Below, piece by piece: positions 51,917-60,357 of a stretch of 64,000 bases of DNA. Each line of letters begins with the position of its first letter. Position 1 is the stretch's first letter. Source of the stretch: Actinomadura physcomitrii (GTDB taxonomy: Bacteria > Actinomycetota > Actinomycetes > Streptosporangiales > Streptosporangiaceae); contig NZ_WBMS02000020.1 in NCBI RefSeq assembly GCF_008923205.2, positions 94,620-158,619 on the forward strand, read 5' to 3'. The notes under the pieces are model-generated. The model worked only from the letters and a program-made list of their open reading frames with translations, was not told the origin of the DNA and did no database searches. The position numbers were made by a program, and so were the translations under genes.

Positions 51917-53532
51917 CAGAAGCCCCTGACCTCGGGCCAATGCAGTTCGACACCGTCGGCCGCGAGTTCGGCCTGCAGGGCGGCGACGCGCCGCGGATCG
52001 GCGGCGACCGCGTGCGGCGTCGTGCGGCCGGCCAGGCAGTGGGCGGCCAGCGACCCGGCGGCCTCGCCGATGTTCCACTCCACCGGGTGCAGGCGGTAGC
52101 AGCCGTTGGTGATGTGGGTCGTGCCGATGTTCTTCCCGGCCGGCAGCAGGTTCGTCATCCGCTGCGGCACCAGGGCGCGCAGCGGGATCTGGAAGGGGCT
52201 GGAGCCCACGTCGATGTAGGTGTCACCGCCGGTCGAGGGATGCAGGTCGATCCGGTACATGCCGATGCCGACCGAGTCCGGATAGCGCACCGCCCCGGCG
52301 TCTCCGCGCACGGCGAGCGAGAGGTCCTGCTCGACGATCGTGTACTGGGCGCGGATGCGGCGGGCCTCCCGCACGTACGGGCGCTTGGCCATCCCGTCCG
52401 CGGTGCCCAGCACGTCGCCGCGCGGCTTCAGGCCCGGCCACCCGGTCCCGCCGTCCAGCCGCGGCGCCTCGGTCTGCAGCCAGTAGAGCATGCTCAGGCT
52501 CAGCTGCCGGGCCGCCTCCAGATGCTGCTCGACCTGCTCGGCGGGCGGCCCGATGATCGGCGCGTCGAAGTAGTCGATCATCGGCCAGTTGATCAGGCTG
52601 ATGTCGGAGTCGGCGAATCCGGCCGGGTACAGGCGGCGGGAGAAGATGCGGCGGAAGGCCCACAGCTCGCGGTCGCCCGGGTCCTTGCTCTGATCGGCGG
52701 TGACCGGAGCGTCGGTGATGGGGGCGTCGGGCTGGAACAGCCGGGTGGAGGTCTCCAGCGTCCGCGGCTCGGGCGCCGTCAGGCTGAGCAGCGGCGCGGG
52801 CCACACCGGCGGGTGGTACGAACGCCAGTACCCGTACTGCTCGGGCTTGTCGATGACGTGGTCCTCGCCGGCGCGGTACTCGACCGCGAGGCAGTGCGAG
52901 ATGGCTTGCATGTTGTCCGGCTGCGCGGCCTCGGGCGCGTGGGGTTCGCCGGTCTCGGCCGCCGACTCGAAGCCGGTCACGTGCTCGACGCCGGCCATCG
53001 GCAGCAGGTCGCCGAGTTCCGTGGCGTCCAGCACGTAGTCGGCGGTCACGTGCACGTCGTCCCCGTCCGCACCGCGGAGGGTCGCGCCGTGCACCCGGTC
53101 GCCGTCGGTGTCGACCGCGACCGGCGTGTGCTCCAGCAGCAGCACCAGCCGCCCGCTCGACCGGTAGGGAGCGATCATCGCTTCCAGCACCGCGACCGCG
53201 ACGCGCGGCTCGTGGCACAACGCCGACACGCGTCCTTCGCCGGGGTTCAGATACCGCTGGCCACGGGCCTTCTCGGTCAGCGGGTAGTGCGAGCGGTAGT
53301 AGTCGCGGATGCCGTCGCGCAGGCGCCGGTAGCTCGCCGTGGCGCCGAACTGCTCGATCCACGGGTGCTCGTCCGGCGGTACACCCTGGGTGGTGAGCTG
53401 CCCGCCGATCCAGTCGGTCTCCTCGGTGAGCACCGCGCGCAAGCCGCGCCGCAGCACCGCCAGCGCGGCCGCGACGCCGCCCAGGCCGCCGCCGACGATG
53501 AGGACGTCGGTGCGCAGGTTGTGCTCGCTCAT
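51916..53532 (-). CDS. FAD-dependent oxidoreductase
   Basis: A 538-residue flavoprotein of the FAD_oxidored (xanthan-lyase-associated) group. The FAD motif DVLIVGGGLGGVAAALAVLRRG is at residues 9-30, followed by EETDWIGGQLTTQGVPPDEH, characteristic of this family, and the C-terminal FAD segment LLPAGKNIGTTHITNGCYRLHPVEWNIGEA. ATG 53532 overlaps the LacI stop as ATGA. Family members occur in polysaccharide-utilisation loci but few are characterised. It may oxidise a sugar imported by the ABC system. Confidence 0.9.
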   Translation of the reverse strand: MSEHNLRTDVLIVGGGLGGVAAALAVLRRGLRAVLTEETDWIGGQLTTQGVPPDEHPWIEQFGATASYRRLRDGIRDYYRSHYPLTEKARGQRYLNPGEGRVSALCHEPRVAVAVLEAMIAPYRSSGRLVLLLEHTPVAVDTDGDRVHGATLRGADGDDVHVTADYVLDATELGDLLPMAGVEHVTGFESAAETGEPHAPEAAQPDNMQAISHCLAVEYRAGEDHVIDKPEQYGYWRSYHPPVWPAPLLSLTAPEPRTLETSTRLFQPDAPITDAPVTADQSKDPGDRELWAFRRIFSRRLYPAGFADSDISLINWPMIDYFDAPIIGPPAEQVEQHLEAARQLSLSMLYWLQTEAPRLDGGTGWPGLKPRGDVLGTADGMAKRPYVREARRIRAQYTIVEQDLSLAVRGDAGAVRYPDSVGIGMYRIDLHPSTGGDTYIDVGSSPFQIPLRALVPQRMTNLLPAGKNIGTTHITNGCYRLHPVEWNIGEAAGSLAAHCLAGRTTPHAVAADPRRVAALQAELAADGVELHWPEVRGF

Positions 53533-54626
53533 TCGGTGATGCTCCGGTTTCTGCGTGGTTCGGGGACGGCCGCGCCGCCGGCGAGAGGGGTCTTGACAGG
53601 GCCGATGCTGGAGCCCTCGACCGGCCGGCACGCGATGCTCTCGACGTGCGGACGGGAGACGCGCTCCTCCAACTGGTCGATCAGCAACCGGGTGGCCGCG
53701 GCGCCCATCTCCCGCTTCGGCACCTGGAATCCGGACCAGTCCGTCTCGGAGCCGCGCACGCCGATGGTGTCGCCCAGCACGGCCACGCTGATGTCGGCCG
53801 GTATGGACACCGACCGCGCGGCGCACGCGGCGGCCAGCGCCTCCGCCAGGATTTGCTGCTCGACCAGGAGCGCGGTGATTCCGTGGTCCAGCGCGTCGCC
53901 GAGAACCGCACCGGCCTCGTCCACGCCCGACACGTCCCACAGCGGCGTCGCCGCCGGTCCCAGCCGCGCGGAACGGGCGGCGAGCTGGTAGCCGGCGACG
54001 CGGTCGGCGCCCGGCTGCCCCCCGCCCGCGTCCAGTCGCAGGTAGGCCAGCCGGCGGTGCCCGAGTTCCAGCAGGCGCCTGGTCACCGCGGCCGTCGCGT
54101 CGGTGTAGTCGGCGGCCACGTAGGAGAGGGCCTGCCCGGGGATCTCCCGGTGCCCGATGAAGACGAAGGGGTAGCCGAGGCGCGCCAGTTCGGCGACCTC
54201 GGCCATGTCCGGTGTGCGGCCGAGCAGCAGCGCGCCATCGGCCAGGTTGAGCCGGGACCGGCCGTCGACGAAGATCCGGCGCTGCTCCCCCGAGCTGGTG
54301 AACATCAGCAGGTCGTATCCGAGGCTCTCGGCCTCCTCCTCGATGCCGAGGAGGAACGGGAAGTAGAAGTCGTCACCGTTGAGCGGGAACACCTTCTCGA
54401 AGGTGTGGACGCCGAGCAGTTTGTTGCGCCCGCCGGCCAGCACCCGCGCGATCGGGTTGGCGACATAGCCGGTGCGCTCGATGGCGGCGCGCACCCGCTC
54501 GCGGGTGTCGTCGGTCAGCGCCTCGTCTCGCCCGTTCACGACGAGCGAGACGGTGGCCTGGCTGACGCCCGCGATGCGCGCTATCTCCGCCTGGGTCAGG
54601 CGCCCGCCGCGCGGATTGGCCGTCAC
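53529..54626 (-). CDS. LacI-family transcriptional regulator
   Basis: A 365-residue LacI/GalR regulator. The helix-turn-helix is residues 10-30 (LTQAEIARIAGVSQATVSLV), the hinge helix contains NPIARVLAGG and the ligand domain follows. GTG 54626 has GGAGG four bases upstream. It is the first gene of the minus-strand operon and divergent from the sialidase-like gene, so it likely controls both arms from the 380-base AT-rich region between them. Confidence 0.93.
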   Translation of the reverse strand: MTANPRGGRLTQAEIARIAGVSQATVSLVVNGRDEALTDDTRERVRAAIERTGYVANPIARVLAGGRNKLLGVHTFEKVFPLNGDDFYFPFLLGIEEEAESLGYDLLMFTSSGEQRRIFVDGRSRLNLADGALLLGRTPDMAEVAELARLGYPFVFIGHREIPGQALSYVAADYTDATAAVTRRLLELGHRRLAYLRLDAGGGQPGADRVAGYQLAARSARLGPAATPLWDVSGVDEAGAVLGDALDHGITALLVEQQILAEALAAACAARSVSIPADISVAVLGDTIGVRGSETDWSGFQVPKREMGAAATRLLIDQLEERVSRPHVESIACRPVEGSSIGPVKTPLAGGAAVPEPRRNRSITE

Positions 54627-55006
54627 TCACCCTCCACAAATGCGTATCAGCGGGCCGCATCCTGCGACCCGGTCGGGTCATCCTGAACGTGATGATCAGC
54701 CCATGTCAAGGCCCGATGGAGATCAGCTCCAGAAAATCCCTGTACTTATAGGCATTAATAGATCATCAACTTCCGATTCACACCCATTGAAGTCGACCGA
54801 CGACACTACGTGATCACCGGTTTGCCTGACTCTCATGCAGCCAAACTTCGCCATCATCGCACTCCTACCTGCACTAATAGAGATTTTGCGACCGCCGAGC
54901 GAAATCGAAGGTCCACCAGCCCCTTGACACGGCTCGTTCCTCAGGAGCACAGTCGGCCAGCGCACTGTCGGCGTCACTTATTGGCATTAGCCATCGGAGA
55001 GATCGC
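54627..55006. promoter_or_regulatory. AT-rich divergent control region with repeated elements
   Basis: 380 bases, clearly richer in AT than the surroundings, without a gene. It holds a direct repeat CTTATAGGCATTA (54745-54757) and CTTATTGGCATTA (54977-54989), a second pair GCATTAATAGA (54753-54763) and GCACTAATAGA (54871-54881), and the palindrome GTGATCAC (54810-54817). These are candidate binding sites for the adjacent LacI regulator and the promoters of the two divergent operons. Confidence 0.5.
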
Positions 55007-56728
55007 ATGGCCTCGGACCAGTCGAAGACCGCCCCGAACCTGATGAACCGCCGGTCCCTGCTCGGGCTCGCGGCCGCGGCAACGGCCGCCGCCGTCGCCG
55101 CTCCGTTCCAAGGCGCCCTGCCCGCACTCGGCTCGGCCCGGCCGCCGGCGGGCGGCTTCGCGGAGGGCCTCGTCTGGGCGCACGGCGAGAACGGTGTCCA
55201 GCTTCACCACGTGTTCGGACTGGCCGTGACGAACGCCGACACCGTGCTGGCGTTCACCGAGGCGCGCATCGACGCCCCCGACACGGGCGCGCACCACCTG
55301 GTCTACAAGCGCAGCACCGACGGCGGCGCGACATGGTCGCCCACCGCCTACATCGAGCAGAGCGCAGGCGGCCAGTCCTGGACCAACCCCGCGCCGGTCG
55401 TCGACCGCTCGACCAACGAGATCTTCTTCTTCTACGCGCTCAACGACGGCACCAACACCTCGACGCGCGTGTTCTACAGGAGCAGCGTCGACGACGGCGT
55501 GACCTTCGGCGACCGCGTCGAGATCACCTCGATGTTCGCCGGCAACCCGGCGGGATGGACCTTCCACATGCCCGGCCCGGGGCACGGTCTCCAGCTCGAC
55601 GGCGGGCGCCTCATCCTGCAGGTCTGGCACCGCAAGGCCGTCAGCCTCCCGGTCGACCAGCGGACCTACGGCGTCTCGGTGATCTACAGCGACGACCACG
55701 GCGCCGGCTGGCATCTCGGCGGCACCATCCCGGTCGACCCGGCCTACCCGGTGAACGAGTCCCGGCTCCTCCAGCGCGATGACGGAGCCATCGTGATGAA
55801 CGGCCGCTACGCGACTTCGGGAACCCACTCCCGCATCAGCTCGGTCTCCACCGACGGGGGCGCCAGCTGGTCCGGGCCGGTGCTCGACAAGTCGGTGCCG
55901 GCGTACTCGGCGGTCGACTCCGGCTTCGCCCGGTTCACCGGCGGCCCGTCGTCCGGCGACCGCAACCGGGTCCTGTTCAGCCGTCCCGACGACCCGTCAG
56001 CGCGGGTCAACATGACCGTCAGCGTCAGCTACGACGAGGGATACAGCTACCCGTACAGCCGGGTCGTCTACACCGGCCCCTCCTACTACTCCGATCTCGC
56101 CCGTCTGAGCGACGGGACGATCCTGCTGCTCTACGGGAAGGACGCCTACAGCACCTCTTTCCCCGACACCGTCGCAATGGCCCGGTTCACCATCGACTGG
56201 CTCACCGGCGGCGCCGACTCGCTCAAGTCCGGGCCGGGCTTCACCGAACACCGGTACGAGTGCGAGGCCATGACGATCAACGCGTCGGGCGGTGCGGCCG
56301 GCGGCGTCGTCGGCGACGCCAACGCCTCGTCCGGCGCGCTGCTGAAGTACCTCGCCACGGGCGCCGGCGACTTCGTCGAGCTGCGGTTCGACCTGCCCGC
56401 GTCCGGCACGTATCAGGTCTACGCGCGGTGGAAGCAGGCGGCTGACCGAGCGACCGTCCAAGCCTCCATCGACGGCGCCGACACCGGAGCGGCGTTCGAC
56501 CCGTACGCGGGCACGGCCGAGGCCTATACGGAGTATCCGCTCGGCTCGCACACCTTCACCGCGGCGGGCGGCCATCTGATCCGCTTCACCGCCACCGGCA
56601 AGAACGCGGCGTCCACCGGCTACGGCATCTTCCCCGACTACGTGCGACTCGTCGCACCGCGAAAGCACCGGGGTGCGGCCGGCCGCCACCACCACCACCC
56701 GCATCATCGAGGCCACTCTTCGCGGTAA
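55007..56728 (+). CDS. Secreted BNR-repeat sialidase-like hydrolase with C-terminal carbohydrate-binding-like domain
   Basis: A 573-residue exported protein. A Tat signal (NRRSLLGLAAAATAAAVAAP) is at residues 14-33. A six-bladed sialidase fold follows with four Asp-box-like motifs (STDGGATWS, SVDDGVTFG, SDDHGAGWH, STDGGASWS) and VLAFTEAR. The N-terminal FRIP motif of true sialidases reads HHVFG, so one of the three sialic-carboxylate-binding arginines is missing. Residues 420-555 form a beta-rich domain typical of carbohydrate-binding modules, and the tail is His-rich. ATG 55007 follows GGAGAG. It should release a sugar outside the cell for the neighbouring importer; its specificity may not be sialic acid. 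Confidence 0.85.
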   Translation: MASDQSKTAPNLMNRRSLLGLAAAATAAAVAAPFQGALPALGSARPPAGGFAEGLVWAHGENGVQLHHVFGLAVTNADTVLAFTEARIDAPDTGAHHLVYKRSTDGGATWSPTAYIEQSAGGQSWTNPAPVVDRSTNEIFFFYALNDGTNTSTRVFYRSSVDDGVTFGDRVEITSMFAGNPAGWTFHMPGPGHGLQLDGGRLILQVWHRKAVSLPVDQRTYGVSVIYSDDHGAGWHLGGTIPVDPAYPVNESRLLQRDDGAIVMNGRYATSGTHSRISSVSTDGGASWSGPVLDKSVPAYSAVDSGFARFTGGPSSGDRNRVLFSRPDDPSARVNMTVSVSYDEGYSYPYSRVVYTGPSYYSDLARLSDGTILLLYGKDAYSTSFPDTVAMARFTIDWLTGGADSLKSGPGFTEHRYECEAMTINASGGAAGGVVGDANASSGALLKYLATGAGDFVELRFDLPASGTYQVYARWKQAADRATVQASIDGADTGAAFDPYAGTAEAYTEYPLGSHTFTAAGGHLIRFTATGKNAASTGYGIFPDYVRLVAPRKHRGAAGRHHHHPHHRGHSSR

Positions 56729-56759
56729 CGGCGGTCCGATCCCCGCAGAGCACGCCGCG

Positions 56760-57010
56760 CGCTACCGCCATTCGGTAGCTACCGGTGCCGAGGTCGACGC
56801 AGCCTTCACCCCCCACGCTTTACACCGGCGCGCGGCCCTCAATCGAACGCTTCCCGCCGCGCAGGCACACCGGTCGGCCCTTGCCGGATCGGAGCTGTAC
56901 GGCCGCACCGCCGTTGTTGCCGGGTACGGGAGCGTCGGACGGTTGCTGCACGCGGTCGGCGCCACCCTGCACGTGGCGATGCCGAACCCAACGCCGGACG
57001 CTTCGAGCGC
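56760..57010 (+). pseudogene. Fragment of a D-2-hydroxyacid dehydrogenase
   Basis: In one plus-strand frame, SELYGRTAVVAGYGSVGRLL then HAVGATLHVA is recognisable as the NAD-binding loop of D-isomer-specific 2-hydroxyacid dehydrogenases. Only about 40 residues match; neither the catalytic domain nor a start is present. It fills the gap between the sialidase-like gene and the second aldolase and is a deletion remnant. Confidence 0.45.
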
Positions 57011-57051
57011 GGCCTGCCCCTTTTCAATCTCATACTCCGGACGGACTCGCC

Positions 57052-57981
57052 ATGAAACCGCTGCGACGCGACACCCTTCAGGGCGTATGGTGTACCGCCC
57101 TGCTGCCCATCGACGCCGACGAGGCGATCGATTACGGGCGGCTCACCGACGACCTCGACCACCTCGTGGAACTCCGGCCCCACGGCGTCTACGTCAACGG
57201 CTCCGCCGGCGAGTTCGTCACCCTGGCCGAGGACGAGTTCGACCGCATCGCCTCCCTGACGGCCGAGCGGTGCGAAGCCGCGGGGATCCCGTTCCAGATC
57301 GGCGCGAGCCATCCAAGCGGGCAGACCGCGCTGCGGTTGATAGAGCGAGCGAATACCTACGCGCCGAGCGCCATCCAGATCACGCTGCCCGATTGGCTGC
57401 CGCTGTCCGGCCACGAGACCGTGGCGGCGGTGACCCGGATGCACGACCTGGCCGCCCCCACGCCGATCGTGCTCTACAACCCCCCGCACGCCAAGACGCA
57501 GATCAGCCCGTCGCTGTACGGGACCCTCGCCGGCCGGCTGCCGCGGCTCATCGGCATCAAGGTCGCGGGCGGCGACGCCGATTGGCACGCACGGATGCGG
57601 GCGGCCGCCCCCGGTCCCGCCATCTTCGTGGCCGGTCACCGGCTCGCCCGCGAGGCGCCGCTGGGCGCCCGCGGCGCCTATTCGAACGTGGCCTGCCTCT
57701 CGCCCGCCGGGGCGCTGCGGTGGTACGACGCGATCATCGAAGACCCCGCCGCCTCGGCCGACCTGGACGTCCGCGTGCAGCGCTTCTTCACCGAAATCGT
57801 CAGACCGCTCCAGGCGCGCGGGCTCGGTGTCTCCGCCGTCGACAAGCTGCTGGCCGCCGCGGGAGGCTGGAGCAAGGCCGGGACGCGCGTGCGCTGGCCG
57901 CACGACTCCGCACCGGACGAATCGGTCCGCAAGGTCCGTACCTACGTCGCCGAGCACCTGCCCGAACTGCGGGCCGGCTAG
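57052..57981 (+). CDS. DapA/NanA-family aldolase or synthase
   Basis: A 309-residue member of the same family as the gene at 45839. NGSAGEFVTL lies near residues 49-58, the catalytic Tyr in LYNPPHAKT (about 143-151), and the Schiff-base Lys in GIKVAGGDADW (about 170-180). ATG 57052 has only a weak purine-rich upstream element. It is downstream of the sialidase-like gene on the same strand with 323 bases between. Having two family members flanking the importer suggests two successive or alternative keto-sugar cleavages. Confidence 0.88.
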   Translation: MKPLRRDTLQGVWCTALLPIDADEAIDYGRLTDDLDHLVELRPHGVYVNGSAGEFVTLAEDEFDRIASLTAERCEAAGIPFQIGASHPSGQTALRLIERANTYAPSAIQITLPDWLPLSGHETVAAVTRMHDLAAPTPIVLYNPPHAKTQISPSLYGTLAGRLPRLIGIKVAGGDADWHARMRAAAPGPAIFVAGHRLAREAPLGARGAYSNVACLSPAGALRWYDAIIEDPAASADLDVRVQRFFTEIVRPLQARGLGVSAVDKLLAAAGGWSKAGTRVRWPHDSAPDESVRKVRTYVAEHLPELRAG

Positions 57982-58073
57982 CCGGCGACCGGACGTCCAC
58001 GAAACGATGGCTCGGCTCGCGGCGGCTCTGTGGTCGCGCGGGCGGGCGGCGTATCGGATGCGAGGCGCCCGCC

Positions 58074-58112
58074 GCACCCCTGGACTTCAGGCACCCCTGG
58101 ACTTAAGGCACC
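58074..58112. repeat. 17-base tandem repeat upstream of the mycofactocin-type SDR
   Basis: GCACCCCTGGACTTCAG (58074-58090) is followed at once by GCACCCCTGGACTTAAG (58091-58107) and a partial third GCACC. Each unit contains CCTG-GACTT-CAGG-like dyad symmetry. The repeat ends about 50 bases before the SDR start codon and could be a regulator binding array. Confidence 0.5.
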
Positions 58113-58160
58113 GCGCGCCATAACCTGCCCGCATCCGCTGAACTTGGTCGGGAGCTGGTC

Positions 58161-58988
58161 ATGGGCAAGCTGGACGGCAAGGTCGCCTTCATCACCGGAG
58201 CGGCGCGGGGCCAGGGCCGCAGCCACGCGGTGGCCCTGGCGCGGGAAGGCGCCGACATCATCGCCATCGACACCACCGCGAAGGTCGGCACCGTCCCCTA
58301 CCCGCTGGCCACCGCCGACGACCTGGCCGAGACGGTCCGGCTCGTCGAGGCCGCCGGGCGCAGGATCCGCGCCCAGGACGCCGACGTCCGCGACTCCCGG
58401 GCACTCGCCCGGGCCGTCGAGGCGGGCGTCAACGCGTTCGGCCGCCTGGACATCGTCCTGGCCAACGCGGGCGTCTTCACCCGTGCCCCGACGCTGGAGA
58501 TGAGCGACGACACCTGGCAGGACATGATCGACATCAACCTGACCGGCGTGTGGAAGTCCCTCAAGGCGTCCGTCCCGCACATCATCGCCGGCGGGCGCGG
58601 CGGCGCCGTCGTCATCACCAGCTCCCTGGCCGCCGTCCACGCCAACGAGAGCATCGCCCACTACTCCGCCGCCAAGGCCGGGCTCGTCATGCTCATGAAG
58701 GTCATGGCCAAGGAACTCGCCCCGCACGGCATCCGGGTCAACACCGTCCACCCGACCACGGTCGCGACCGACATGGTCCTCAACGACGCCACCTACCGCC
58801 TGTTCCGGCCCGACCTGGAGAACCCGACCCGCGCCGACTTCGAGGAGGCGGCGCGCACCCTCAACCGGCTCCCGGTCGTCGCCCTCGAACCCGAGGACAT
58901 CTCCAACGCCGTCCTGCACCTGGTCTCCGACGACGCCAAGTACGTCACCGGCACCACCCACGTCATCGACGCCGGCGGAGCGCTGTAA
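58161..58988 (+). CDS. Mycofactocin-coupled SDR-family oxidoreductase
   Basis: A 275-residue SDR with the features of the mycofactocin-dependent group: FITGAARGQGRSHAVALAREGADIIAID at residues 10-37, an extended insertion after the Asp, catalytic Ser and YSAAK, and C-terminal YVTGTTHVIDAGGAL. The ATG at 58161 follows GGGAG. Known members hold a tightly bound NAD that is recycled by the peptide cofactor mycofactocin while oxidising alcohols. No mycofactocin biosynthesis genes lie in the window. It heads an alcohol-oxidation gene set with the P450 and alcohol dehydrogenase. Confidence 0.9.
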   Translation: MGKLDGKVAFITGAARGQGRSHAVALAREGADIIAIDTTAKVGTVPYPLATADDLAETVRLVEAAGRRIRAQDADVRDSRALARAVEAGVNAFGRLDIVLANAGVFTRAPTLEMSDDTWQDMIDINLTGVWKSLKASVPHIIAGGRGGAVVITSSLAAVHANESIAHYSAAKAGLVMLMKVMAKELAPHGIRVNTVHPTTVATDMVLNDATYRLFRPDLENPTRADFEEAARTLNRLPVVALEPEDISNAVLHLVSDDAKYVTGTTHVIDAGGAL

Positions 58989-59079
58989 GAACGTTCGCGC
59001 CGGGCGCCCGTCCGCAACGCCCCGGGTAACGCGGGCTCTGCCAGGCTTCCCGCCCTGACCGGGTGCGGGGAGGTTCGCG

Positions 59080-60291
59080 ATGGAAGCCGGGCGGATCATG
59101 ATCGTCGGCGCGGTGCTGGGCGGGTTGCGCACCGCTGAGCGGCTGCGCCGGCTGGGGTACGACGGGCCGCTCACCTTGATCGGCGCGGAGGCCCATGAAC
59201 CTTATGACCGGCCCCCGCTGTCCAAGTCGCTGCTCGTCCAGGAGGACGATCCGGAACGGGGCGTGCCGCTGCGTACCGCTCCCTATGCGGATCTCGCACT
59301 GGACATGCGGCTCGGTGTGCGGGTCACCGGCCTGGACACCGCACGTAAGACGGTCGTCCTGGACGGCGGGCGCACGCTCGATTACGGGCGACTGGTGATC
59401 GCCACCGGTCTGCGTGCCCGTACGCTGCCGGCACTGGCGGGCGCGCATGTGCTGCGGTCGCTGGACGACTGCATGGCCTTGCGGGCCGGGATGCGTGGGG
59501 CGCGGCACGTCACGGTGGTCGGCGGAGGCGTGCTCGGGTGCGAGATCGCCGCTGCCGCTCGTGCCGGTGGAACCGAGGTGACGCTGGTCGAACTGCTCGA
59601 CCGGCCGATGGCGCAGGCGCTCGGTCCCCATGCGGGCGAGGTGGTCGCGGCGCTGCACCGGGATCGTGGTGTGGTCGTGCGGTGCGGCCGACGCGTCGCC
59701 GGAGCCGCCGGTGGCCGGGTGCGTTTGGACGACGGGAGTGTGCTGCCACCCGGGCCTGTGGTGGCCGCCGTGGGCGCCGTCCCCGACACCGGCTGGTTGG
59801 ACGGGTCGGGCGTACGGCTGGCCGACGGGGTCGTCTGCGACCGCACGGGACGCACGTCCGCGCCTGATGCGTGGGCCGTCGGCGATGTCGCCCGCATACC
59901 TGATCCCCGGCACGGCACCGTACGGCTGGAGCATTGGACGAACGCCGCCGACACGGCCGCACTGGTGGCGCACAACCTGCTCGCACCTCCTGGTGAGAGG
60001 CGCGAGCCCGCCGGGGCGCCCTACTTCTGGAGCGACCAGTACGACGTCAAGATCCAGTGCCTCGGCCTGCCGCGTCCGGACGACGATTTCACCATCGCCG
60101 CCGGAGACCCGGGCGAGTTCAGGTTCCTGGGCCTGTACTCCGATCGCGGGACGGTCACCGGTGCCGTGGCGTTCGGCATGCCCGGTCCCCTCGCACGCTG
60201 CCGGGCCGCGGTCGCAGCGGGCGCCTCGGTCACCGACCTGCTCTCCAGCGCCCCCTGGAACCGAGCCCCTGTCAGGCCGGCGGTCCGCTAA
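59080..60291 (+). CDS. NAD(P)/FAD-dependent ferredoxin reductase
   Basis: A 403-residue reductase of the putidaredoxin/rhodocoxin reductase type that feeds electrons through a ferredoxin to a P450. The second dinucleotide motif VVGGGVLGCEIAAAARAGG (about residues 145-163) and the FAD-binding DAWAVGDVARIPD are intact. The first FAD motif reads VGAVLGG instead of VGxGxAG, one glycine replaced by valine. Start: ATG at 59080 after GGGGAGG. The neighbouring P450 is its likely partner; no ferredoxin gene was found between them. Confidence 0.9.
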   Translation: MEAGRIMIVGAVLGGLRTAERLRRLGYDGPLTLIGAEAHEPYDRPPLSKSLLVQEDDPERGVPLRTAPYADLALDMRLGVRVTGLDTARKTVVLDGGRTLDYGRLVIATGLRARTLPALAGAHVLRSLDDCMALRAGMRGARHVTVVGGGVLGCEIAAAARAGGTEVTLVELLDRPMAQALGPHAGEVVAALHRDRGVVVRCGRRVAGAAGGRVRLDDGSVLPPGPVVAAVGAVPDTGWLDGSGVRLADGVVCDRTGRTSAPDAWAVGDVARIPDPRHGTVRLEHWTNAADTAALVAHNLLAPPGERREPAGAPYFWSDQYDVKIQCLGLPRPDDDFTIAAGDPGEFRFLGLYSDRGTVTGAVAFGMPGPLARCRAAVAAGASVTDLLSSAPWNRAPVRPAVR

Positions 60292-60357
60292 CGGGGCGGG
60301 TAACGAGGCGCGGGCGACGTTGGGCGTCCATCCCACCTCGGACGACCGGGAGCGGCC

